Below the pieces are notes generated by a model, which made no database searches, was not told where the DNA came from, and saw nothing but the letters and a program-made list of their open reading frames with translations. Below, piece after piece: positions 56,775 through 64,000 of a stretch of DNA of 64,000 bases. The stretch comes from Legionella jamestowniensis (lineage in GTDB: Bacteria > Pseudomonadota > Gammaproteobacteria > Legionellales > Legionellaceae): positions 127,195 to 191,194 of the forward strand of contig NZ_LNYG01000013.1 in the NCBI RefSeq assembly GCF_001467745.1, read 5' to 3'. Every line of letters starts with the position of its first letter. Position 1 is the first letter of the stretch. The position numbers were made by a program, and so were the translations under genes.

Positions 56775-57545
56775 ATGAAAAACAGGTTTTCGTTTGGACT
56801 GGCAGGACTCGTGATGGCCAGTAATTGTGCTTTTTCTGCCACCCCATCCGAGGGATGGTATGCAGGATTGATGGGGACATTAAGTTATACGCCCAGTTTA
56901 GATTTTACCCTTTCAACATCAAGCTTTAACGCATTAAACAGCGCATTAATTTTCATAGGCAATCCACCCCTTTTAAGTCCTGCAGGTGAAATTGATTATT
57001 CAGTCGGCGGTGGCGGTGGCGGACAACTAGGTTATCGCTACTGTGGTTTTCGCTTTGAAGGGCAGTTACTTTTTAATTACAGCCCCTATGATACGTTAAA
57101 AGTGGGCGGATACAGCATCGGCAAAAACCAAAATACGGCACTTCCTTTCCCCTTCTCAGCGCTCAGTATGAGTGGAAGTACTTCTCTTGGGGCAGCCCTT
57201 TTTAATGTCTATTATGATTTTTACAGCGACGACTGGGATGACATCAGCTGGGTACCTTATGTCGGTTTGGGTATTGGTTATGGCTATATTCAAAATAAAC
57301 TGGAACTTGATTTCAATACCACGCCAGGCCTTGCCAACCCGGTTATTGTGAAGGTTGATTTCAAAGAAAACACCTCAACACCAGTGGGTCAGGCCATTAT
57401 AGGGATTAGCTATTTATTCAATGACAACTTTTCCATGGGTCTGGATTATCGCTATGTGACCACCAAAGAAATTAACGGATTTAATGAACGCTATAGCCTC
57501 CACACCCTGAATTTGAATTTCAATTACTGGTTCGGTGAAAATTAA
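56775..57545 (+). CDS. Outer-membrane beta-barrel protein, tandem copy 2
   Basis: 256 aa. Signal peptide 1-21 (ASNCAFSA). The mature part opens TPSEGWYAGLMGTLSYTPSL; the barrel has GGGGGGQLGYRYCGFRFEGQ, VPYVGLGIGYGYIQNKLELD and the terminal LHTLNLNFNYWFGEN. It shares these elements with copy 3 (GGLGGQFGYRWCGFRFEGEL, LHTLNFNFNYW-type ending), so the two are recent duplicates. It starts 10 bp after copy 1, implying one transcript. Confidence 0.82.
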   Translation: MKNRFSFGLAGLVMASNCAFSATPSEGWYAGLMGTLSYTPSLDFTLSTSSFNALNSALIFIGNPPLLSPAGEIDYSVGGGGGGQLGYRYCGFRFEGQLLFNYSPYDTLKVGGYSIGKNQNTALPFPFSALSMSGSTSLGAALFNVYYDFYSDDWDDISWVPYVGLGIGYGYIQNKLELDFNTTPGLANPVIVKVDFKENTSTPVGQAIIGISYLFNDNFSMGLDYRYVTTKEINGFNERYSLHTLNLNFNYWFGEN

Positions 57546-57610
57546 TTTTTTGCTGGCTATAGTAGCCAGCGTTATGGATAAAAGTACCCGGTTTTAATTA
57601 AGGACTAAGA

Positions 57611-58423
57611 ATGAAGAGTTTTCTTAAACTTACCTTGGCAGGATTCCTCACTGCGACAACGACCACATCCTTTGCCTACTACCCTGCGGATGGGAAGTAT
57701 TTTGGAATGTTCCTTACGGGAAGTTATGTGCCGACTTTGGATTTTGTGCTTTCCCCAACTCAATATGTAGCTTTGAATAATAGTATGAGTGCTAACAATT
57801 TTTTTCTTGTTCCACAGCCTCAAAATGGAATTATACCTTCAGTCCCCGGGGACATTAAGTATCAATTTGGTGGAGGTTTAGGTGGGCAATTTGGCTATCG
57901 CTGGTGTGGATTTCGTTTTGAAGGGGAGTTATTTTTTAATTACAATACCTATAAAACTTTGGATATTGATAGTTTTACCTTTGGTAAAAATCAGCCAACT
58001 ACTACAGTAGGAACTGCAACGGTTATAACATTCCCCTACAGTATGAGTGGACATGCGCAGGTGCTCGCTGGCCTATTCAATGTGATTTATCAATTTTATA
58101 ACCATGAAGGGCGAGATGTCAGTTGGATACCTTATGTAGGCGCAGGTATAGGTTATGCCAATATTCAAAATAAATGGGTAATTAATATTAACCAAATTAA
58201 TCCTAGTACAGGTACCTATGCCTATTTTCCAGTCCTAAAGGTCAGCGATAGCGAATCAGCACCCATTGGTCAAGCTATTGTGGGTGTTGACTATCAAATG
58301 GATGATTATTTTTCTGTAGGGGTAGATTACAGATATATGACCTCTAAACAACTTAAAAATTTTAGTGATCGCTTAGTAATCCATACGCTTAATTTTAATT
58401 TTAACTATTGGATGGATGCATAA
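57611..58423 (+). CDS. Outer-membrane beta-barrel protein, tandem copy 3
   Basis: 270 aa. Signal peptide 1-20 (FLTATTTTSFA). Mature opening YYPADGKYFGMFLTGSYVPT, barrel strands GGLGGQFGYRWCGFRFEGEL, WIPYVGAGIGYANIQNKWVI and SVGVDYRYMTSKQLKNFSDR, ending TLNFNFNYWMDA. The first external loop is longer than in copy 2, which is typical of surface loops diversifying after duplication. It follows copy 2 after a 65-bp gap with its own AAGGA site, so partly independent expression is possible. Confidence 0.82.
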   Translation: MKSFLKLTLAGFLTATTTTSFAYYPADGKYFGMFLTGSYVPTLDFVLSPTQYVALNNSMSANNFFLVPQPQNGIIPSVPGDIKYQFGGGLGGQFGYRWCGFRFEGELFFNYNTYKTLDIDSFTFGKNQPTTTVGTATVITFPYSMSGHAQVLAGLFNVIYQFYNHEGRDVSWIPYVGAGIGYANIQNKWVININQINPSTGTYAYFPVLKVSDSESAPIGQAIVGVDYQMDDYFSVGVDYRYMTSKQLKNFSDRLVIHTLNFNFNYWMDA

Positions 58424-58466
58424 CAGGCTACACTGAAAAATTAAGATAAGTGACTTATTTAATGTC

Positions 58467-58572
58467 ATCCCCGCGCAGGCGGGGATCCCTTTTAATGGGC
58501 CTGGACGTATAATAAAGTGGATTCCCGCCTACGCGGGAATGGCAAAATAGACTACCCCTGCGCGGAGATGAC
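58467..58572. repeat. dRS3-like short palindromic repeats upstream of rpe
   Basis: Three related copies in about 105 bp: ATCCCCGCGCAGGCGGGGAT (58467-58486), ATTCCCGCCTACGCGGGAAT (58521-58540, fitting ATTCCC-N8-GGGAAT) and a decayed CCCCTGCGCGGAGAT (about 58555-58569). The middle copy fits the Neisseria dRS3 pattern, and similar elements are widespread in proteobacteria. The last one overlaps the rpe translation start region, so the repeat forms part of the rpe leader. Confidence 0.7.
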
Positions 58573-58579
58573 ACGCAAG

Positions 58580-59239
58580 ATGACTTACCTGATAGCGCCT
58601 TCTATACTTTCAGCCGATATGACACGGCTGGGTGAAGAAGTCGGCACGGTGATGCAAGCCGGTGCTGATCTGATTCATTTTGATGTCATGGATAACCATT
58701 ATGTACCCAATCTTACCTTTGGCCCGCCGGTTTGCAAGGCTTTACGCGACAGGTTTCCCAAGATTCCCCTTGATGTTCATTTGATGACACAACCAGTCGA
58801 TGATCTCATCCTTAATTTTGCCAAAGCAGGTGCCAATCGTTTGAGTATCCATCCTGACGCCACGATTCATTTAGACCGAAGCCTTGCGCTCATCCGGCAA
58901 CAAGGCTGTGAAGCAGGGTTGGTTTTAAACCCATCCACCCCGCCTGAGTGTTTACAGTGGTGTATCCATCGCTTGGATTTTGTGTTGGTCATGACGGTTA
59001 ACCCCGGATTTGGGGGACAAACGCTTATTTTAGAGGCGGTGGAAAAAATAAGCTGGATTAACAATAAATACCCCCAACTGCCGATTTGTGTGGACGGCGG
59101 AGTCACTATTAAAAATATTGCGGGTTTAGCCAAAGCAGGCGCTACCCAATTTGTTGCAGGTTCTGCTATATTTTCAACTAATGACTATGCAGAAACGATT
59201 ACCGCCATGCGTAATCAATTGGATAATCTAACCCACTAA
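58580..59239 (+). CDS. rpe: Ribulose-phosphate 3-epimerase
   Basis: 219 aa TIM-barrel enzyme of the pentose phosphate pathway. Start at 58580 (TYLIAPSILSADMTRLGEEV) matches the family; the frame is open upstream through the repeats to 58517, which I regard as non-coding. Catalytic and metal residues are in IHFDVMDNHYVPNLTFGPP (His, Asp), LDVHLMTQPVD, VMTVNPGFGGQ and ICVDGGVTIKN (Asp), with the phosphate site at AGSAIFS. GGAG lies 12 bases upstream, a rather long spacing. slt follows 6 bp downstream. Confidence 0.95.
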   Translation: MTYLIAPSILSADMTRLGEEVGTVMQAGADLIHFDVMDNHYVPNLTFGPPVCKALRDRFPKIPLDVHLMTQPVDDLILNFAKAGANRLSIHPDATIHLDRSLALIRQQGCEAGLVLNPSTPPECLQWCIHRLDFVLVMTVNPGFGGQTLILEAVEKISWINNKYPQLPICVDGGVTIKNIAGLAKAGATQFVAGSAIFSTNDYAETITAMRNQLDNLTH

Positions 59240-59245
59240 GACTCT

Positions 59246-61033
59246 ATGAAAAAAATATTACTTACAGGTTGTCTGGTTACAAGCCTGGCGTTTGCTGCGC
59301 ATGCATTCTCCGGTGAAGATTACATGAATCGCTTCGCGGCCTACACCGAGTGGAGTCAAAATCTACCTGAAAATCCGGGTCCGGATTTTTTTGCCTTTAT
59401 TGATAGCGATACCCCGCTTGCGCAAAAGCTGCGGGCAAAATGGCTTTATCGCCTTGCCCAGAATAAAGATTGGGCCAACTACACAAAACACTATAAACCC
59501 TCAGAGGACATCAGTTTACAATGCTATGCCTTAATTGCCGATTATCAACAAGGAAAGCAAAGCGAAGCGCTGAATGCTGCCAAGCCACTATGGCTTACCG
59601 GCCACTCCCAACCTCCTGCCTGCAATGCCCTGTTTAATTTATTATTGAAAGATCCAGGGTTTGATGAAGACTTACTTACAAAGCGCATCTATTTAGCCCT
59701 TGATGAACGTAATGTTGGACTTGCGCGGTATTTATTAAAACAATACAAGTCACCCCGCCTGAAAGAAGCACAGTTACTGACTGACATCTATCAAAATCCT
59801 ACCCGTATCAGTCAACTCGAACCTGGTGATTTACAGGATGCGCTTTACTTGTTCGGTTTAAAACGCATGGTTTCTACCAATATTAATGAAGCCATCAAGC
59901 TTTCACAAACCGAAAAAACAAAAAAAATGTTAAACGTGCCACAACAACAAAATTTTCTGGTTCATCTGGTTATTTATAAAGCCATGCGGAATCATGAAGA
60001 CACCCGCAGCTGGTTTTCTAAAATTAACCCCGCTTATTACAATGAGGTGTTACTTGACTGGCAAATTCGCTTTGCGTTAAAACAGCATCGCTGGGCCGAG
60101 GTTGAAAGACTCATTCATTACTCCAAAGAAAAAGAGGATCCCTGTTGGCAATATTGGCTCGCCCGCGCATTAGAAGCCCAAGGTCAAAAAACCAAAGCCC
60201 ATGAAATTTATCAATCACTGGCAAAAACCCGCAATTACTACGGCTTTCTAGCAAGCTTACGTTTAAATAAAGCGCCTAGTTTTGAAAACGAATCACCAGT
60301 GTCTGATTTATCCATTTTAAAACCTTATCAGCCGTTTACCACAACCATTAAATCACTTTATCAGACCAGACAATCCCTGCAGGCCTCCCGTCTTTTGAAT
60401 GATTTTGTGAGCGAACTGCCCAAAGAAGATAAGAGCGCTTTGGCCTATTGGATTGCGACCGATTTGCAATGGCATGGAAAATCCGTTTATTTAAGTAACA
60501 CAGAGGATTTAAATAATCAATTAATGTTGCGTTTCCCCCTTGCTTATCGCACCACGGTCAGTGAGTATGCAAAAAACTACAGCATCCCTCAAGAATTCAT
60601 TTACGCCATTATTCGCCAGGAAAGCGCTTTTCGCGATGATGTGGTTTCCCCTGCTGGAGCCCGAGGGTTAATGCAACTGATGCCAGCTACCGCAAGTGCC
60701 GTTGCAAAGCGTGAAAAAATCCCTTATGGCGATAAAGAACAACTTTTTTCGTCACAAAAAAATATTAATATTGGGGTCGCTTACCTCAAACAATTGGCAG
60801 CCCGTTACAATCATCCTGTTTTAATGGCTGCCGCGTATAATGCCGGACCACGCCAAGTGAATTATTGGTTAAAAAATCATCCACCTAAACAAATAGACAT
60901 TTGGGTAGAAACCTTGCCCTGGCGTGAAACCCGTAATTATTTAAAAAATGTCATTGCTTTTTATGCGGTTTATCAATACCGTCTACAAGCAAAACCCGAT
61001 CTCAATAAATTTCTAAAACCCTTGTGGCAATAG
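59246..61033 (+). CDS. slt: Soluble lytic murein transglycosylase
   Basis: 595 aa, periplasmic. Signal peptide about 1-20 (LVTSLAFAAHA). The superhelical U/L-domain spans about 25-440 (QYWLARALEAQGQKTKAHEI). The C-terminal SLT domain has IIRQESAFRDDVVSPAGARG with catalytic E459, GLMQLMPATASAVAK, INIGVAYLKQLAARY and AAYNAGPRQVNYWL. It cleaves peptidoglycan to 1,6-anhydroMurNAc products. Length is that of the Slt70 family. Probably in one transcript with rpe. Confidence 0.94.
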   Translation: MKKILLTGCLVTSLAFAAHAFSGEDYMNRFAAYTEWSQNLPENPGPDFFAFIDSDTPLAQKLRAKWLYRLAQNKDWANYTKHYKPSEDISLQCYALIADYQQGKQSEALNAAKPLWLTGHSQPPACNALFNLLLKDPGFDEDLLTKRIYLALDERNVGLARYLLKQYKSPRLKEAQLLTDIYQNPTRISQLEPGDLQDALYLFGLKRMVSTNINEAIKLSQTEKTKKMLNVPQQQNFLVHLVIYKAMRNHEDTRSWFSKINPAYYNEVLLDWQIRFALKQHRWAEVERLIHYSKEKEDPCWQYWLARALEAQGQKTKAHEIYQSLAKTRNYYGFLASLRLNKAPSFENESPVSDLSILKPYQPFTTTIKSLYQTRQSLQASRLLNDFVSELPKEDKSALAYWIATDLQWHGKSVYLSNTEDLNNQLMLRFPLAYRTTVSEYAKNYSIPQEFIYAIIRQESAFRDDVVSPAGARGLMQLMPATASAVAKREKIPYGDKEQLFSSQKNINIGVAYLKQLAARYNHPVLMAAAYNAGPRQVNYWLKNHPPKQIDIWVETLPWRETRNYLKNVIAFYAVYQYRLQAKPDLNKFLKPLWQ

Positions 61034-61035
61034 CA

Positions 61036-61165
61036 TCTCGATTGCTTGCAACCGTGATCACCGATTATGACCCATGCTTTGGCGTTGAGTGGAAGTCTTC
61101 TCGGCTGCAAGCAGCCGGGCTACATTGGAACCATCCTACGTAGCCCGGCTGCTTGCAACCGGGAT
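61036..61165. repeat. REP pair (BIME-like unit) upstream of the RAYT gene
   Basis: One full pair: an inverted REP (TCGGCTGCAAGCAGCCGGGC, then TAC; 61101-61123) and a direct REP with a GTAG head (GTAGCCCGGCTGCTTGCAAC from 61140). The linker TTGGCGTTGAGTGGAAGTCT lies before it, and a remnant REP lies at 61041-61056. It is the same unit as the array at 61801-62357, with an exactly self-complementary stem. It fills most of the gap between slt and the RAYT gene. Confidence 0.85.
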
Positions 61166-61266
61166 TAATCGCCAACCTAAATTACGAACCTTTTGCCTAT
61201 ACCACTTCTTAAAACTCTAAAACCATGTTAGCTTAGCTTGGCAAGTTATAAGGAAAGTGCAGCCTC

Positions 61267-61794
61267 ATGGTCAATTACAGAAGAGATAAAACAAAAGGGG
61301 GAACCTATTTTTTCACGCTGGCATTGCAAAATAGACAATCCCGATTACTTACAAAATATATTAAGTTACTCGGTCATTCATTTCGTCGGGCACAATTGAA
61401 TAACTTCTTTACTGTAGATGCAATCGTTATACTACCGGAGCATTTACACACGGTTATAACCTTACCCGATGGAGATGCGAATTACTCAACAAGACTGAGA
61501 CAAATAAAAACCTACTTCCTCCATGCCTTGCTAAATCAAGGACAACCACTAACCAAAAATTACCGCAACGAATATAATCTCTGGCAGAAACGCTTTTGGG
61601 AGCATTTAATTCGAGACGAACAAGATAAGATTACCCATATAGATTATATTCATTACAACCCTGTCAAACATAACTTGGTGAAACAAGTACAAGATTGGCC
61701 TCATTCAAGTTTTCATCGCTATGTGCGTAAGGGTTTACTTAACTATGATTGGGGTGGAACGGTGAGCTCCCGGAGTCTAGGGGAATTAAAATAA
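61267..61794 (+). CDS. REP-associated tyrosine transposase (RAYT, Y1/HUH family)
   Basis: 175 aa single-strand DNA transposase of the IS200/IS605-like Y1 group. Metal-binding HUH motif H59-L-H61 in VILPEHLHTVI; catalytic tyrosine probably Y127 in THIDYIHYNPVKHNLV; the RAYT ending QDWPHSSFHRYV is present. YRRDKTKGGTYFFTLALQNR is the usual N-terminus. AAGGA lies 13 bases before the ATG. All catalytic residues look intact. The gene is bracketed by its own kind of REP elements, one pair before and six after, the first starting 7 bp past the stop. RAYTs are domesticated and spread or process REP sequences. Confidence 0.93.
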   Translation: MVNYRRDKTKGGTYFFTLALQNRQSRLLTKYIKLLGHSFRRAQLNNFFTVDAIVILPEHLHTVITLPDGDANYSTRLRQIKTYFLHALLNQGQPLTKNYRNEYNLWQKRFWEHLIRDEQDKITHIDYIHYNPVKHNLVKQVQDWPHSSFHRYVRKGLLNYDWGGTVSSRSLGELK

Positions 61795-61800
61795 AAACCT

Positions 61801-62357
61801 CCCCGGCTGCGAGCAGCCGGGCTACATTGGAGCTATCATCGTAGCCCGGTTGTTTGCAACTGGGGCATCAATGTAACCCATGCTTTGGCGTTGAGTGGAA
61901 GTCTCCCCGGCTGCAAGCAGCCGGGCTACATTGGAACTATCATACGTAGCCCGGTTGCTTGCAACTGGGGGCATCAATGTAACCCATGCTTTGGCGTTGA
62001 GTGGAAGTCTCCCCGGCTGCGAGCAGCCGGGCTACATTGGAACTATCATACGTAGCCGGTTGCTTGCAACTGGGGCATCAATGTAACCCATGCTTTGGCG
62101 TTGAGTGGAAGTCTCCCCGGCTGCAAGCAGCCGGGCTACATTGGAACTATCATCGTAGCCCGGTTGCTTGCAACTGGGGCATCAATGTAACCCATGCTTT
62201 GGCGTTGAGTGGAAGTCTTCCCTGCTGCGAGCAGCCGGGCTACATTGGAACTATCATACGGAGCCCGGTTGCTTGCAACCGGGGCATCGATATGACCCAT
62301 GCTTTGGCGTTGAGTGGAAGCCTTCCCGGCTGCGAGCAGCCAGGAGACATTGGGTAT
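61801..62357. repeat. Tandem array of paired REP elements (six ~104-106 bp units)
   Basis: Units start at 61801, 61905, 62011, 62115, about 62219 and about 62324 (the last truncated after ~30 bp). Each unit has an inverted REP (stem GGCTGC-GAGCAGCC-type, ending in CTAC), a ~15-nt spacer, a direct REP starting GTAG (CCCGGTTGCTTGCAACTGGG), and a ~37-nt linker with TGCTTTGGCGTTGAGTGGAA. Small differences (CAAG/CGAG loop, GTAG/GGAG head at 62260, one missing base at 62055) distinguish units. GTAG heads are the classical mark recognised by RAYTs. This fills the 585-bp gap between RAYT and the Nudix gene. Confidence 0.92.
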
Positions 62358-62379
62358 CAGTGCAGCTAATCTACCCTTC

Positions 62380-62826
62380 TTACCAATATTCTTCAAATGC
62401 TCTTATTTGTTGATACTCTTCTAGGCGTCTTTTTGTAGCGGGGGAAATTTGGGAGGGAAGATTATCTAAATCAAACCAGGTTTTATCCAAAATCTCAGCA
62501 GAACTGGCTTTTTGTTGGGTAAAATTATTAACGATGTAAAGCACAATATAATCATCTCGTTTTTCTTTTGCACTGTAATAGACATTAAACAGTTGTGGTT
62601 TATCAAGACATTCGAGCCCTACTTCTTCGAACAGTTCCCGCTGAATGGCTTGCAAAGGCGTTTCACCACGTTTAACGCCTCCCCCAACTGTGTACCATCC
62701 ATTAATGTAGCTATGTTTGATGAGAAGGACTCTATTGTTCTTAATAACAAGCGCACGAACGCCTAATGTTTTTATAGGTAACATGGAGAGAAGTTTATTT
62801 TTTATTTTCCATAAGAAATGCCACAT
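62380..62826 (-). CDS. Nudix hydrolase
   Basis: 148 aa. The Nudix box is intact: GGGVKRGETPLQAIQ continuing into RELFEEVGLE, with the metal-binding REL-EE core. The N-terminus (KTLGVRALVIKNNRVLLIKH, then YINGWYTVGGG) is the usual lead-in. It would hydrolyse a nucleoside diphosphate linked to an unknown group; the short size and HSYINGWYTVGGGV pattern are common among MutT-like or nucleotide-sugar Nudix proteins, but specificity is not readable. It converges on the REP array, whose end lies 23 bp from its stop. Confidence 0.9.
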   Translation of the reverse strand: MWHFLWKIKNKLLSMLPIKTLGVRALVIKNNRVLLIKHSYINGWYTVGGGVKRGETPLQAIQRELFEEVGLECLDKPQLFNVYYSAKEKRDDYIVLYIVNNFTQQKASSAEILDKTWFDLDNLPSQISPATKRRLEEYQQIRAFEEYW

Positions 62827-62905
62827 TCTAGCTCCTTTTTCAGGTCACCATGCCTTGCTGCTTTTATTACCTTGATTACGCTTACGTTTCATCAAGGTAT
62901 CACTT

Positions 62906-64000
62906 TTAAAACGGAGTTATGCCATAGTGACGTATAAATTGGTATGATTTTTTGATATCGGGGGTTAATTCCCGATCTTTCTTTAAAAAGGGCACGGTTT
63001 TGCGAAACGCAGAGTACAACCTCAGTGTCTGTTTGCCTAACGCTAACGTCGGTGTTTGTAATTTTTTAAGATCGACCGCTTGGCTAGCATGCATTAATTC
63101 AAATCCCATAATTTGATAAAGATTATCGGTAATTTTATTCAAGTGTTGCACGACCAGCAATGAGTTAGTCGCTGTATCTTCTATTTCTCCCGCTACGGGA
63201 TAAGAAATGGTTGAGACGGGAATACTCTGCTGTTGGATTTCGGTATTTAAATACATAATTGGTTTCTGAATGGCAGCAAATGCAATGGTTGCTTGATCAG
63301 GTGAAAGAAAACGAGAAATCTGGTTAATGCAAAAAGCACTTAATTTAACAATTCGCTGTGTACTGCTTGCTGAGAGGTGGCCTAAAGCTATATTGAGTTT
63401 TTCAATGTCTAAAACCCATGGGATAGGTTCAAAACTAGCAGTAGGAATAACCGCACCATAAAGGCTCCCGTTACTGACATAATAAGCTTTCTCTTGAGGA
63501 GAAGCCTCTTTAGAAGGCCTAATGTCCACCACAACCGCAGGATTATCATCTGATGAATTTAACTGAATGGTCAGATCACGTTTTAAATCTTGTAAGGCAT
63601 CCCTTGTTGCTCCACTAATCTGACTTGCCGTTCGAAAACTCAGAGGATCTTGAAGCGCCCTTTTCGGCGAAGTATCTAAAAGATAGCTTCCCTGCAACGC
63701 ATTCATCACATGACGAGCGGAAACTCCCTGCCCATAGTAAGGACGTATTGCATGCACGGGCTCAAGAAACGGAGCGATATTTCCATTGATTCCTTCAAGG
63801 CTTAACGCCGTCAATAACTCGTATTTGTTAATTAAATTTTCAACGTCATAGGTTACCAAAGCGGCCATACCAGCCGTATAGGCGTTAGAACTAAAGATGG
63901 AAAGGGCATCTTTAGCATAAAAGTGTACCGGTTGGAGACCAGCCAATTTCAAAGCTTTCTTTGCCGGCATTTGCTTTCCCTTGTACAAAACATCTCCCTT
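62906..64000 (-). CDS. Aromatic amino-acid lyase (HAL/PAL family), C-terminal part
   Basis: 365 codons are visible; the frame stays open to the window edge, so the N-terminus lies outside. The visible start GDVLYKGKQMPAKKALKLAG corresponds to the GEGEV-YKG stretch just after the MIO-forming Ala-Ser-Gly, which is therefore off window. Family features present: SIFSSNAYTAGMAA, RPYYGQGVSARHVMNALQGS, QDPLSFRTASQISGATRDAL, SSDDNPAVVVD, and SYPVAGEIEDTATNSLLVVQ, where HAL has QED-like residues. It could be histidine ammonia-lyase or a related aminomutase/lyase; no hut genes are seen beside it. Confidence 0.85.
   Translation of the reverse strand, partial: KGDVLYKGKQMPAKKALKLAGLQPVHFYAKDALSIFSSNAYTAGMAALVTYDVENLINKYELLTALSLEGINGNIAPFLEPVHAIRPYYGQGVSARHVMNALQGSYLLDTSPKRALQDPLSFRTASQISGATRDALQDLKRDLTIQLNSSDDNPAVVVDIRPSKEASPQEKAYYVSNGSLYGAVIPTASFEPIPWVLDIEKLNIALGHLSASSTQRIVKLSAFCINQISRFLSPDQATIAFAAIQKPIMYLNTEIQQQSIPVSTISYPVAGEIEDTATNSLLVVQHLNKITDNLYQIMGFELMHASQAVDLKKLQTPTLALGKQTLRLYSAFRKTVPFLKKDRELTPDIKKSYQFIRHYGITPF

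Noticed and set aside
61801..62357. CRISPR array (regular ~105-bp period)
   Set aside because: The whole unit repeats, including the would-be spacers; there are no unique spacers or cas genes, and the structure is that of paired REP elements beside a RAYT.
61895..62413. Several overlapping open frames on both strands across the array
   Set aside because: They are translations of the REP units (same peptide repeated, such as ALALSGSLPGCEQPG), with no independent coding signal.
1..64000. tRNA, rRNA, riboswitch or complete insertion sequence
   Set aside because: I saw no tRNA cloverleaf-like sequence, rRNA segment, known riboswitch core or transposase other than the RAYT; this was by reading, not by a covariance search.

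Overview
The window looks like a chromosome segment of a Legionella species (or a close relative in Legionellaceae), probably not L. pneumophila. Reasons: AT-rich gammaproteobacterial DNA; a Legionella-type major outer membrane protein (37.4 kb); several proteins of the kind secreted by the Dot/Icm system, lying between housekeeping genes; and dispersed GC-rich palindromic repeats. The genus call is inference; no rRNA or marker gene is present.

Region 1 (1-27.8 kb, all on the minus strand) is a large surface-polysaccharide locus. Read in the direction of transcription it starts with wzz-wecB-wecC (UDP-ManNAcA synthesis). Next comes a block with a small conserved membrane protein, a NoeA-like methyltransferase, a sulfatase-fold membrane protein, an acyltransferase, a Wzx flippase, a glycosyltransferase and a Wzy-like polymerase. 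Then come an ADH/Gfo fusion oxidoreductase, a heparinase II/III-type protein, a WbuB-like glycosyltransferase and a PglC/PglD/PglE-like set. The locus ends with a second wzz, an EpsG-type polymerase, a glycosyltransferase, a WecD-like acetyltransferase, rffG, rffH, wecE and wzxE. The two ends together hold most of the nucleotide-sugar genes of enterobacterial common antigen (UDP-ManNAcA and dTDP-Fuc4NAc), separated by about 18 kb of other glycan genes. There are two sets of Wzx, Wzy and Wzz, so probably two glycans are made.

Region 2 (27.9-45.3 kb) is mostly core genome: a methyltransferase, a POT-type transporter, manC, lipA, a cytoplasmic diguanylate cyclase, a CDGSH protein, a DsbD-like thiol-disulfide membrane protein, a CBS protein, the Legionella major OMP, an O-antigen-ligase-family protein with a TPR-like tail, a secreted trypsin-like protease, a glycine-zipper lipoprotein, alr, dnaB and a DUF2147 protein. 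A palindromic repeat family lies at 28.85 and 36.4-36.7 kb.

Region 3 (45.3-55.8 kb) has an SNF2-family helicase, nadE and four proteins of effector-like character. One of these (49.6-51.4 kb) shows a YopJ-like His/acidic/Cys pattern.

Region 4 (56-64 kb) carries three tandem paralogous outer-membrane beta-barrels, rpe preceded by dRS3-like repeats, slt, a REP-associated tyrosine transposase (RAYT) embedded in its own array of paired REP elements, a Nudix hydrolase and the C-terminal part of an aromatic amino-acid lyase that runs off the window.
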